Shown one piece after another: positions 1-8,038 of a stretch of DNA of 64,000 bases. The notes beneath the pieces are model-generated. The model did not search any database. It saw nothing but the letters and a program-made list of their open reading frames with translations, and had not been told where the DNA came from. The position numbers were made by a program, and so were the translations under genes. The stretch's first letter is position 1; each line of letters opens with the position of its first letter. The stretch lies in assembly GCF_002483315.1 (NCBI RefSeq), contig NZ_DLHR01000014.1:33507-97506 (forward strand). Direction: 5' to 3'. Source of the stretch: Flavobacterium sp. UBA7663 (GTDB lineage Bacteria > Bacteroidota > Bacteroidia > Flavobacteriales > Flavobacteriaceae).

Positions 1-1
1 A

Positions 2-463
2 ATTATTCCAGATATTTCATTGTCTCAAGATATGATTGCTGGTTTCCCAACAGAAACAGAAGAAGATCATCAAGACACCTTGAGTTTGATGGAATATGTA
101 AAATACGATTTCGGATTTATGTTTGCGTATTCAGAACGACCAGGAACATTGGCTGCTAGAAAAATGGAAGACGATGTACCAGAAGAAGTTAAAAAACGTA
201 GGTTAACCGAAATTGTAGATTTACAACAAAAACACGGATTAGAAAGAACACAGCGTTTCATTGGACAAGAAGTAGAAGTATTGATTGAAAAAGAATCTAA
301 ACGTTCTGATGCACATTGGAGTGGAAGAAATTCTCAAAATACAGTTGTAGTTTTCCCAAAAGAAAATTACAAAGTAGGCGAATTCGTAATGGTAAAAATC
401 ACAGACTGTACAGCCGCAACACTAATTGGAGAAGCGGTTGGATATTCTGAAATAATGAATTAA
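2..463 (+). CDS. miaB: tRNA-2-methylthio-N6-dimethylallyladenosine synthase MiaB, 3' part
   Basis: This is the C-terminal third of a radical-SAM methylthiotransferase; the reading frame is open from the window edge, so the start and the [4Fe-4S] cysteine motifs lie outside. Visible are the end of the radical-SAM barrel (D-I-S-L-S-Q-D-M-I-A-G-F-P-T-E-T) and a C-terminal TRAM-like RNA-binding domain (roughly the last 65 residues, ending in a G-E-A-V segment). MiaB methylthiolates i6A37 in tRNAs reading UNN codons. The gene is followed after six bases by a palindromic repeat and then a sigma54 activator. MtaB is the main alternative, but the TRAM sequence fits MiaB better. Confidence 0.88.
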   Translation: MIPDISLSQDMIAGFPTETEEDHQDTLSLMEYVKYDFGFMFAYSERPGTLAARKMEDDVPEEVKKRRLTEIVDLQQKHGLERTQRFIGQEVEVLIEKESKRSDAHWSGRNSQNTVVVFPKENYKVGEFVMVKITDCTAATLIGEAVGYSEIMN

Positions 464-469
464 TTTTTT

Positions 470-534
470 GTTTCAAGTTTCAAGTTTAAAAGTTCCAAGT
501 TAACTTTCTAAACCTGAAACTTGGAACCTGAAAC
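470..534. repeat. imperfect palindromic intergenic repeat, GTTTCAAG family, copy 1
   Basis: This 65-bp element has a left arm built from GTTTCAAG units and a right arm that reads as its reverse complement (AACCTGAAACTTGGAACC). It starts six bases after the miaB stop and ends seven bases before the next ATG. A related copy lies at 33334-33394. Such elements could fold as hairpins in the transcript. Confidence 0.75.
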
Positions 535-541
535 AAAATAT

Positions 542-1801
542 ATGGAATCAGTACAAGCTATAAAACAACGATTTGAAATTATTGGGAACGACCCAAAACT
601 CAATCGTGCCGTGGAGAAAGCCATTCAGGTTGCTCCAACGGATATTTCGGTATTGGTAACAGGTGAAAGTGGTGTTGGAAAAGAAAGTATTCCAAAAATC
701 ATTCACTCACTTTCACACAGAAAACATGGAAAATACATTGCAGTAAACTGTGGTGCTATTCCAGAAGGAACAATTGATAGTGAACTTTTTGGTCACGAAA
801 AAGGTTCGTTTACCGGAGCAACCAACACGCGTGAAGGTTATTTTGAAGTAGCCGATGGCGGAACTATATTTTTAGATGAAGTTGGCGAATTACCTTTAAC
901 CACTCAAGTACGTTTATTACGTGTTTTAGAAAATGGTGAATTCATCAAAGTGGGTTCTTCTCAAGTACAAAAAACAAATGTTCGTATTGTGGCTGCTACC
1001 AACGTAAATATGTTTGATGCGATTGAAAAAGGCAAATTCCGTGAAGATTTATTTTATCGTTTGAGTACGGTTGATATTATGTTGCCACCGCTTCGCGAAC
1101 GTAAAGATGACATTCATTTGTTGTTTAGGAAATTTGCTGCCGATTTTGCACACAAATACAAAATGCCTCCTATTAAATTGGATGACGATGCCATTCAATT
1201 GTTGATAAAATACAGATGGAGCGGAAATATTCGTCAGTTACGAAATGTTGCTGAACAAATTTCAGTTCTAGAAACCAAACGTGAGATTTCATTGCAAACG
1301 CTTCACTCCTATTTGCCTCAGGAAAATGCAAATTTACCTTCGGTAATTGGAACTAAAAAATCGGAAAGTGATTTTAGTAACGAAAGAGAAATTTTGTACA
1401 AAGTCCTTTTTGACATGAAAAGCGATTTGAATGATTTGAAAAAGCTTACGATGGAATTAATGCAAAACGGAAGTTCAAAAGTACAAGAAGCTAATAAAGG
1501 ATTAATTCAGAAAATTTACGGTAAACCCGAAGAAAACACTATTTTTGAAGAAGAACCAAGAGTTGAAATGCTTCCGAACCAAAATAATCTGATGCAAGAA
1601 GAGTTTGAAGACGATGACGATGAGAATTATTTATTCGCTGAAACCGTTGACGAAGAAGAAACTTTGAGTTTAGAAGCAAAAGAAATTGAGTTAATCAAAA
1701 AATCTTTAGACCGAAATAAAGGAAAAAGAAAAGCAGCTGCAGATGAATTAGGGATTTCGGAACGAACACTTTATAGAAAAATCAAACAATACGATTTATA
1801 A
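542..1801 (+). CDS. sigma54-dependent transcriptional activator (AAA+/Fis type, no sensor domain)
   Basis: This 419-residue protein has an AAA+ sigma54-interaction domain starting almost at residue 12: Walker A GESGVGKE (41-48), sigma54-contact loop GSFTGA (88-93, a variant of GAFTGA) and Walker B TIFLDE (108-113). A long acidic linker follows and a Fis-type helix-turn-helix ends the protein (ELGISERTLYRKIKQYDL). There is no receiver, GAF or PAS domain, so its control must come from binding partners or expression level. An in-frame TTG at 521 lies inside the upstream repeat, so the ATG at 542 is preferred. Its stop overlaps the lptE start by one base. The targets are unknown; a sigma54-like motif lies upstream of groES. 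Confidence 0.9.
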   Translation: MESVQAIKQRFEIIGNDPKLNRAVEKAIQVAPTDISVLVTGESGVGKESIPKIIHSLSHRKHGKYIAVNCGAIPEGTIDSELFGHEKGSFTGATNTREGYFEVADGGTIFLDEVGELPLTTQVRLLRVLENGEFIKVGSSQVQKTNVRIVAATNVNMFDAIEKGKFREDLFYRLSTVDIMLPPLRERKDDIHLLFRKFAADFAHKYKMPPIKLDDDAIQLLIKYRWSGNIRQLRNVAEQISVLETKREISLQTLHSYLPQENANLPSVIGTKKSESDFSNEREILYKVLFDMKSDLNDLKKLTMELMQNGSSKVQEANKGLIQKIYGKPEENTIFEEEPRVEMLPNQNNLMQEEFEDDDDENYLFAETVDEEETLSLEAKEIELIKKSLDRNKGKRKAAADELGISERTLYRKIKQYDL

Positions 1802-2304
1802 TGAGATATTTAATAATTGTTTTTAGCATCGCTATTTCACTACTTGTAAACAGTTGTGGAGTTTATAATTTCACAGGAACTCAACCTATAGACGCTAAAA
1901 CATTTCAAGTAAATTACTTTCAAAACAACGCACCATTAATTGAGCCTGGAATTGAAAGAAATTTCACACAGGAATTACAAGAAATTATCCAAAACCAAAC
2001 GAATCTAAATTTAGTTTCTCAAGGTGGCGAATTACTTTACGAAGGAGAAATAGTAGATTACCGCATTACACCCATGACGGCGACTGCAGATCAGAGAGCG
2101 GCACAAAATAGATTAACCATAACAGTAATGGTTAGATTTAGCAACAGAAATAAAGAAGATGATAATTTTGAAAAACGTTTTTCATTTTTCTATGATTTCG
2201 ATGCCAATCAGCAATTAGTAGGTTCGCAATTAACAACAGCATTAGATGTAATTTTTGAGAGAATCACACAAGATATTTTCAACGAGTCGTTAGCTAAATG
2301 GTAA
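1801..2304 (+). CDS. lptE: LptE-family LPS assembly lipoprotein
   Basis: This 167-residue lipoprotein has a signal peptide ending in a lipobox (V-N-S-C-G, Cys19) followed by G-V-Y-N-F-T-G, the usual opening of Bacteroidota LptE. LptE plugs and supports the LptD barrel that places lipopolysaccharide in the outer membrane. The start overlaps the stop of the sigma54 activator (TAATG), so the two are translationally coupled. The family is poorly conserved in sequence; the call rests on length, lipobox and the known flavobacterial gene order ahead of secG and groESL. Confidence 0.8.
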   Translation: MRYLIIVFSIAISLLVNSCGVYNFTGTQPIDAKTFQVNYFQNNAPLIEPGIERNFTQELQEIIQNQTNLNLVSQGGELLYEGEIVDYRITPMTATADQRAAQNRLTITVMVRFSNRNKEDDNFEKRFSFFYDFDANQQLVGSQLTTALDVIFERITQDIFNESLAKW

Positions 2305-2347
2305 TTTTAAACAATTTTAAATTTTGAAGTTGTAATTGAACTTGAAA

Positions 2348-3157
2348 ATGAATATATCCGATTTAACATATCTTTTAAATAAGCCCGAAACTATAAACGA
2401 AAAGCAAACCATTGCTTTAGAGAATGTAGTTTTGCAGTTTCCGTATTTTCAGGCGGCGCGAGCTTTACATTTAAAAGGATTGTACAATCAGGAAAGTTTT
2501 AGATACAATTACGAATTAAAAAAAACGGCAGCATATACTACGGATAGAACTATTTTATTTGAGTTTATAACTTCTGATAATTTTACTGCAATACAACAAG
2601 AGAAGATTGATGAAATTCGAAAATCTTTAATGGATATTGAAGTACATCATATGGAAGAAGTAATTGTATTGCCTCAAATAGAAATTATTTCTACAGAAGA
2701 AGAAGAAAAGGTTGAGCCTGAAATAATTGAACAAACTTCTGAAGAAAAATTAGAAATTGGCAAACCATTACCATTTACACCATCTGAAAGACATTCTTTT
2801 CAAGAATGGTTACAATTGACAAAATTCAACCCAATTGAACGTGAAATTGAAGAAAAAAACACTCAAAACGATCCTGAAAAACAAAAAAAATTAGACATAA
2901 TCGATAAATTTATTGAAGCCAATCCAAAAATTGCTCCAGTAAAAGAAACAACCAAACCACCTGCAAATATTAGCAGAAGCATTGAAGAACCTACACACTT
3001 AATGACTGAAACATTAGCCAAAGTGTATTTGGAACAAAAAAAATATACAAAAGCGATACAAGCTTATGAAATATTAATTTTGAAATATCCAGAAAAAAGT
3101 AGTTTCTTTGCAGACCGAATAAACGAAATCAAAAATTTACAACAAAATAATAATTAA
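2348..3157 (+). CDS. conserved flavobacterial protein of unknown function, TPR-like C-terminus
   Basis: The protein has about 269 residues, with no signal peptide and no membrane segment. The N-terminal 90 residues (M-N-I-S-D-L-T-Y-L-L-N-K-P) are predicted helical. A Glu/Lys-rich linker follows, and the last 50 residues (T-L-A-K-V-Y-L-E-Q-K-K-Y-T-K-A-I-Q-A-Y-E) look like one tetratricopeptide unit. The first possible codon is TTG 2336, but the ATG at 2348 matches the usual family opening and is preferred. It lies two bases before secG, which suggests a link to secretion or envelope assembly. No function can be assigned. Confidence 0.8.
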   Translation: MNISDLTYLLNKPETINEKQTIALENVVLQFPYFQAARALHLKGLYNQESFRYNYELKKTAAYTTDRTILFEFITSDNFTAIQQEKIDEIRKSLMDIEVHHMEEVIVLPQIEIISTEEEEKVEPEIIEQTSEEKLEIGKPLPFTPSERHSFQEWLQLTKFNPIEREIEEKNTQNDPEKQKKLDIIDKFIEANPKIAPVKETTKPPANISRSIEEPTHLMTETLAKVYLEQKKYTKAIQAYEILILKYPEKSSFFADRINEIKNLQQNNN

Positions 3158-3159
3158 TT

Positions 3160-3510
3160 ATGGGATTCACAGGTTTTTTAATTGCGATAACAATTGTTTG
3201 TTTTTTATTAATCTTAGCTATTATGGTTCAAAACCCTAAAGGTGGAGGTTTATCTTCTTCATTTGGTGGTTCTCAACAATTAGGTGGAGTTCAAAAAACA
3301 ACAGACTTTTTAGATAAAAGTACTTGGACATTAGGAGGAATTTTAATTGCATTAATTTTACTTTCTAGTTTAAGTTTTAATGGAGCTGCATCTGGTTCTA
3401 AAGTATTAGGTGAAGACGAAACAGCTGTTCCTACTACAACAGTTCCTACAACTCCTCAAGCTGCTCCTGCTGCTACACCAGCACCAGTTGCAACTGATTC
3501 TGCAAAATAA
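3160..3510 (+). CDS. secG: preprotein translocase subunit SecG
   Basis: This 116-residue membrane protein has two transmembrane helices (about residues 3-22 and 52-73) joined by the conserved cytoplasmic loop M-V-Q-N-P-K-G-G-G-L-S-S-S-F-G-G. It is an accessory subunit of the SecYEG channel in the inner membrane. The Ala/Pro/Thr-rich tail of about 35 residues is typical of Bacteroidota SecG. It is followed directly by a strong terminator, so it ends the transcription unit that includes lptE. Confidence 0.95.
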   Translation: MGFTGFLIAITIVCFLLILAIMVQNPKGGGLSSSFGGSQQLGGVQKTTDFLDKSTWTLGGILIALILLSSLSFNGAASGSKVLGEDETAVPTTTVPTTPQAAPAATPAPVATDSAK

Positions 3511-3530
3511 GAATTGATAAAATAGATAAA

Positions 3531-3562
3531 AATGCCAGCATGTCAGTGCTGGCATTTTTTTT
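3531..3562 (+). terminator. rho-independent terminator after secG
   Basis: The 10-bp arms AATGCCAGCA and TGCTGGCATT surround a six-base loop and run into a T tract of eight. It ends the miaB/lptE/secG side and isolates groES. Confidence 0.9.
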
Positions 3563-3588
3563 ACCGAAAAATTGTCAGAAAATCGCTT

Positions 3589-3603
3589 TGGCACAATTTC
3601 TGA
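3589..3603 (+). promoter_or_regulatory. sigma54-like -24/-12 motif upstream of groES (tentative)
   Basis: TGGCAC (-24 type) is followed after five bases by a weak -12 element reading CTGA instead of TTGC. The GG dinucleotide is ten bases from GA, the spacing of sigma54 promoters. It lies 46 bases before the groES ATG. No CIRCE element is present. The -12 mismatch keeps this tentative. Confidence 0.35.
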
Positions 3604-3649
3604 AAAACAACAAGCAACAAATTAATTTTAATAAACAAAACATATAATC

Positions 3650-3925
3650 ATGTCATTAAACATTAAACCTATTTCAGATCGTGTAGTAATTGCTCCTTTG
3701 GCAGCAGAAACTACAACAGCTTCAGGAATTATAATTCCAGACACTGCAAAAGAAAAACCACAAAAAGGTACTGTAGTAGCCGTGGGAAATGGCAAAAAAG
3801 ACTACACCATGACTGTAAAAGTTGGAGATACAGTTTTATATGGTAAATATTCCGGAACAGAATTCAAATATGAAGGTAAAGATTACCTGATTATGAGAGA
3901 AGACGAAATTTACGCAATTCTTTAA
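3650..3925 (+). CDS. groES: co-chaperonin GroES
   Basis: This is a 91-residue GroES/Hsp10 with the standard opening (I-K-P-I-S-D-R-V-V-I-A-P) and the mobile loop (E-T-T-T-A-S-G-I-I-I-P) that binds GroEL. It forms the heptameric lid of the GroEL folding chamber in the cytoplasm. It is followed after 37 bases by groEL. The leader is A/C-rich and unstructured; no HrcA-type CIRCE operator is visible. Confidence 0.98.
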   Translation: MSLNIKPISDRVVIAPLAAETTTASGIIIPDTAKEKPQKGTVVAVGNGKKDYTMTVKVGDTVLYGKYSGTEFKYEGKDYLIMREDEIYAIL

Positions 3926-3962
3926 TCACAGATTAATCAATAACATTTAAACAAAAATTAAA

Positions 3963-5588
3963 ATGGCAAAAGATATAAAATTTGACATTGAAGCTCGCGA
4001 TGGTTTAAAACGTGGCGTTGATGCATTAGCAAATGCAGTAAAAGTAACTTTAGGACCAAAAGGAAGAAATGTAATTATTTCGAAATCATTTGGTGGACCA
4101 ACAGTAACTAAAGACGGTGTTTCTGTTGCAAAAGAAATCGAATTACAAGATCCATTAGAAAACATGGGTGCTCAAATGGTGAAAGAAGTAGCTTCTAAAA
4201 CCAATGATTTAGCAGGTGACGGAACAACAACTGCAACAGTTTTAGCACAAGCTATCGTTAAAGAAGGTTTGAAAAACGTTGCTGCTGGAGCAAACCCAAT
4301 GGATTTAAAAAGAGGAATTGATAAAGCAGTGGAAACTATTGTTGCTGAATTAGGAAAACAATCAGTAGCTGTGGGTGATTCTTCAGAAAAAATCAAACAA
4401 GTTGCTTCTATTTCTGCTAATAACGATGATACAATTGGTGATTTAATTGCAACCGCTTTTTCGAAAGTTGGAAAAGAAGGTGTAATCACGGTTGAAGAAG
4501 CAAAAGGAATGGACACTTACGTTGATGTTGTAGAAGGAATGCAATTCGATAGAGGTTATTTATCGCCATATTTCGTAACTGACGCAGATAAAATGGTAGC
4601 TGAATTAAGCAATCCATACGTTTTATTATACGATAAGAAAATATCAAACTTACAAGAATTATTACCGGTTTTAGAACCAGTAGCACAATCTGGCAGACCT
4701 TTATTAATTATTGCTGAAGATGTTGACGGACAAGCATTAGCAACCTTAGTAGTAAATAAATTACGCGGTGGTTTAAAAATCGCAGCTGTAAAAGCACCAG
4801 GTTTTGGAGACAGAAGAAAAGCTATGTTAGAAGACATCGCTATCTTAACTGGCGGAACTGTAATTGCTGAAGAAAGCGGATATTCATTAGAGAACACTAC
4901 TTTAGACATGCTTGGAACAGCAGAAAACATTACTATTGACAAAGATAATACAACAATTGTAAATGGTGCTGGTGATGCTGAAAACATTAAAGCAAGAGTG
5001 AACCAAATCAAATCGCAAATTGAAACTACAACTTCGGATTATGATAAAGAAAAATTGCAAGAACGTTTAGCCAAATTAGCAGGTGGTGTTGCAGTACTAT
5101 ATGTTGGAGCTGCTTCTGAAGTAGAAATGAAAGAGAAAAAAGACCGTGTTGACGATGCTTTACATGCAACTCGTGCAGCTGTGGAAGAAGGAATTGTTGC
5201 TGGTGGTGGTGTTGCTTTAGTAAGAGCAAAAGCGGCTTTAGCAAACATCAAAGCAGAAAACGCAGACGAAGCAACAGGAATTCAAATCATCAATAAAGCA
5301 GTTGAATCTCCATTGAGAACTATTGTTGAAAATGCTGGTGGCGAAGGTTCAGTAGTAATTGCAAAAGTTACCGAGGGGAAAGACGATTTCGGATTCAATG
5401 CAAAAACAGGAGAATACGTTCAAATGTTAGCAGCTGGAATTATCGATCCTAAAAAAGTAACTCGTGTAGCTTTAGAAAACGCCGCTTCTGTGGCTGGTAT
5501 GATTTTAACTACCGAATGTGCTTTAATAGATATCAAAGAAGAATCATCAAGTATGCCAATGGGCGGAGGAATGCCAGGTATGATGTAA
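3963..5588 (+). CDS. groEL: chaperonin GroEL
   Basis: This full-length 541-residue Hsp60 has the ATP-binding signature G-D-G-T-T-T-A-T-V-L-A, the L-G-P-K-G-R-N-V segment near the N-terminus, and the typical flexible tail rich in Gly and Met (M-G-G-G-M-P-G-M-M). It assembles as a double heptamer that folds proteins with GroES. It is the second gene of a two-gene operon and ends in a perfect-palindrome terminator shared with the convergent DUF2490 gene. Confidence 0.99.
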   Translation: MAKDIKFDIEARDGLKRGVDALANAVKVTLGPKGRNVIISKSFGGPTVTKDGVSVAKEIELQDPLENMGAQMVKEVASKTNDLAGDGTTTATVLAQAIVKEGLKNVAAGANPMDLKRGIDKAVETIVAELGKQSVAVGDSSEKIKQVASISANNDDTIGDLIATAFSKVGKEGVITVEEAKGMDTYVDVVEGMQFDRGYLSPYFVTDADKMVAELSNPYVLLYDKKISNLQELLPVLEPVAQSGRPLLIIAEDVDGQALATLVVNKLRGGLKIAAVKAPGFGDRRKAMLEDIAILTGGTVIAEESGYSLENTTLDMLGTAENITIDKDNTTIVNGAGDAENIKARVNQIKSQIETTTSDYDKEKLQERLAKLAGGVAVLYVGAASEVEMKEKKDRVDDALHATRAAVEEGIVAGGGVALVRAKAALANIKAENADEATGIQIINKAVESPLRTIVENAGGEGSVVIAKVTEGKDDFGFNAKTGEYVQMLAAGIIDPKKVTRVALENAASVAGMILTTECALIDIKEESSSMPMGGGMPGMM

Positions 5589-5613
5589 TTCGAAGTAAAA
5601 AGTACGAAATATA

Positions 5614-5647
5614 AAAACCCCGATTTGAAATTTCAAATCGGGGTTTT
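5614..5647. terminator. bidirectional terminator between groEL and the DAB operon
   Basis: This is a perfect 34-bp palindrome with 17-bp arms (AAAACCCCGATTTGAAA and its complement). A and T tracts on either side let it stop transcription from both groEL and the convergent DUF2490 gene. Confidence 0.93.
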
Positions 5648-5651
5648 GTTT

Positions 5652-6416
5652 TTATTTACTCCAATCGAAATTGGTTACATAACTTAGTCTTACTGTGGGA
5701 TTACTTTCTTGAAATGTATTAGTATAATTCCAAATATTTTGATGAATATAACTCAATTGAATCTGATGATTTTTATCGAAATTATAACCTACTCCACCAA
5801 TTATTCTATTTTGATTTAAAAACGTTTTTCCTGCATTCGAACCAATATTCATAAAAACCTCATCGCCAAGCAAAGCAAATAACTTCGTTACCTCTTCTTT
5901 TTTCATTAAAGGATAATTGAATAATAACATATAACGCATTCGGTTTCTATAATCGTAATGATCTATTTCTAAATCACCATTCGATTGCATTGCTGGAATT
6001 CCAACATAACGAAATTCATCTCGTAATCGGTGTGAGATTTTTAATTGTCCACTGTTGTGAACAAACGTTCCTTGAATCCAAAAATGATTTTCAGGAATGC
6101 TAATTTTATTCATCGCCGGATTTCCGTAGGAATAGGTATTGTAATGACTAAATCCAACACTTCCCATAAACTTTTTAGTAAACTGATAATCTACCGATGG
6201 GCGAATAAAATATTGCTGTTTTTCAGAAAATCCATTGGCATATCGCATTGTGGCTTCAAATGAAAAAGAAAACTTTTCCGTAATCATATTCTTTCCAAAA
6301 TAATGCAACCAAATATCGTTATTACTTTCTTTTACTTGTGCATAACTAATATTCACAGTAAATAAGTTCGCTATTCCGATAAAGAACAGCAAGCGTATTT
6401 TTATATTTTTTATCAT
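5652..6416 (-). CDS. DUF2490 family outer membrane beta-barrel protein
   Basis: The protein has 254 residues with a signal peptide ending near S-Y-A-Q (about residue 27). Alternating strands rich in aromatic residues follow, and the last residues (T-N-F-D-W-S-K) resemble an outer membrane barrel closure. It matches the DUF2490 pattern seen in Bacteroidota (N-D-I-W-L-H-Y-F-G-K-N near the mature start). No biochemical function is established. It is the last gene of the dabA-dabB-sulP operon and overlaps the SulP stop by one base, so a role as an outer membrane pore or accessory in that system is an inference. Confidence 0.75.
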   Translation of the reverse strand: MIKNIKIRLLFFIGIANLFTVNISYAQVKESNNDIWLHYFGKNMITEKFSFSFEATMRYANGFSEKQQYFIRPSVDYQFTKKFMGSVGFSHYNTYSYGNPAMNKISIPENHFWIQGTFVHNSGQLKISHRLRDEFRYVGIPAMQSNGDLEIDHYDYRNRMRYMLLFNYPLMKKEEVTKLFALLGDEVFMNIGSNAGKTFLNQNRIIGGVGYNFDKNHQIQLSYIHQNIWNYTNTFQESNPTVRLSYVTNFDWSK

Positions 6417-8026
6417 TATTCTGCAATTAGATTTTTTCTTGAAGCTTTTGGGTGCGAAGATAAAGGTTTATGATTTTCTAAACCAATGATAGTAACTGTT
6501 CCTCCATCATCATGTGCTTCATAATCGTGTTTAAAGTGTTCTAAATTTTCCATCACCGAATGGTCTACTAATTTTGTTTTTTTCAAGCAAATACTTACTT
6601 GATAACCTGGCGGAATTTCCTCTAATTTTCTTTTGATTCCTAAATAATTAGAAAAAATAGCAGCTTTATTAATTTCAACTTTGTACTCATTATCCACGAA
6701 GGAAACTACTGTAGGCGCTTTAAAAAAAGAAGAAATTGGTGTGCCATTTACAACATGAATAATCATTTTAACCAACATTCCTGCAGCAATTCCAAGTAAT
6801 AAATCTTCAAATAAAGTTACCAAAACTGTCACCGTGAAAATGAATAATTGTTCTTTTCCAATATGTAACATGTGTATGAATTCTTTTGGATGCGCTAGTT
6901 TAATTCCCACACTAATTAACATCGCGGCTAAAGCTGCGTTAGGAATCATTTCTAGTAAGGGAGCTGCTAATAAAACAAAAAGTAAAATGAAAAATCCGTG
7001 AAAGAAGTTAGCCCAACGCGTTTTTGCACCATTATTTACATTAGATGATGAACGAGCTACTTCAGAAATCATCGGTAAACCACCTAAAACAGCTGCTAAA
7101 GTATTTCCTATGCCAACCGCAATTAAATCTTTGTTAGTGTCAGATTTTCTTTTAAACGGGTCTAACAAATCAATAGCTTTTACGGTTAACAACGATTCTA
7201 AAGTACCAACCAAAGCAAACATAATGACATATTTAATGAATAATCCGGTTTGATTAATTCCTGAAAAATCGACATTCCAGTTGATATTATCTACTAAATT
7301 TCCGATTTTCACCAAAGCGTAAGGTGGTTCTGTGTGCGCAAAATCCATAAATAATTCGCATGGAATAGCAAATAACAACACAACCAAGGGTGCTGGAATC
7401 ATTTTAATAGATTTGTTTTTGATGTATGGCCAACCCAACATAATTGCCAAACTCACCACTCCAATAATTGAAGCTTTTGTATCTAAATTGATGATGAATT
7501 TCGGAATGTTTAATAACAATTCGATTGGTCCCATTCCTTTTGCTAAAGCAGGATTATCATTCAATAAAACAGGAATTTGCTTGGCAATAATTATGATTCC
7601 AATAGCGGCTAACATTCCGTGAATAGTAGAAAGCGGAAAGAAATCGGCTAACTTACCTAATTTCAAAACACCGAAAAGGATTTGAATTATTCCGGCAACA
7701 ACCATTGCTCCAAGGGCTAATTTCCAACCTAAATCGTTATTTCCTTGCCCAAACTCGGCAACAGCACCAGCAACAATAACAATTAAACCAGCCGCTGGCC
7801 CTTTAATCGTCAAGCGAGAACCCATAAAAAACGAAACGACTAAACCACCAATTATAGCAGTAATTAATCCCATAATTGGAGGAAAATCTGAAGCTTTTGC
7901 AATTCCTAAACTTAAAGGTAAGGCTAATAAAAACACGATAAAACCAGAAATTGCATCCGATTTAAAATTCTCTTTTAAGCCCGCCAATCCATCAGCAGGT
8001 ATATATTTTTTAATTTTTGAAGTCAT
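6416..8026 (-). CDS. SulP-family inorganic anion transporter (possible bicarbonate transporter)
   Basis: This 536-residue inner membrane protein belongs to the SulP/SLC26 family. The N-terminus has the conserved pattern (D-A-I-S-G-F-I-V-F-L-L-A-L-P-L-S-L-G-I-A), about 11-13 hydrophobic helices follow, and the C-terminal region (about 440-520) resembles a reduced STAS domain. Family members move sulfate, bicarbonate or dicarboxylates with Na+ or H+. It follows dabB by 12 bases and overlaps the DUF2490 start. Its placement after dabA-dabB favours bicarbonate as the substrate, although sulfate cannot be excluded from sequence alone. Confidence 0.88.
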   Translation of the reverse strand: MTSKIKKYIPADGLAGLKENFKSDAISGFIVFLLALPLSLGIAKASDFPPIMGLITAIIGGLVVSFFMGSRLTIKGPAAGLIVIVAGAVAEFGQGNNDLGWKLALGAMVVAGIIQILFGVLKLGKLADFFPLSTIHGMLAAIGIIIIAKQIPVLLNDNPALAKGMGPIELLLNIPKFIINLDTKASIIGVVSLAIMLGWPYIKNKSIKMIPAPLVVLLFAIPCELFMDFAHTEPPYALVKIGNLVDNINWNVDFSGINQTGLFIKYVIMFALVGTLESLLTVKAIDLLDPFKRKSDTNKDLIAVGIGNTLAAVLGGLPMISEVARSSSNVNNGAKTRWANFFHGFFILLFVLLAAPLLEMIPNAALAAMLISVGIKLAHPKEFIHMLHIGKEQLFIFTVTVLVTLFEDLLLGIAAGMLVKMIIHVVNGTPISSFFKAPTVVSFVDNEYKVEINKAAIFSNYLGIKRKLEEIPPGYQVSICLKKTKLVDHSVMENLEHFKHDYEAHDDGGTVTIIGLENHKPLSSHPKASRKNLIAE

Positions 8027-8038
8027 TTTTAAGTAATT

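Noticed and set aside
470..534. CRISPR-like repeats in the GTTTCAAG elements
   Set aside because: Only short imperfect units with no unique spacers are present; the arms are inverted, not direct, repeats.
521..541. TTG start for the sigma54 activator
   Set aside because: It lies inside a palindromic repeat; ATG 542 follows directly and fits the family.
3567..3650. CIRCE (HrcA) operator upstream of groES
   Set aside because: An inverted AAATTGT...ACAATTT pair exists, but it does not match TTAGCACTC-N9-GAGTGCTAA.
4556..5011. Antisense open frame of 151 codons within groEL
   Set aside because: It mirrors the codon pattern of groEL on the other strand and has no recognisable protein features; groEL itself is certain.
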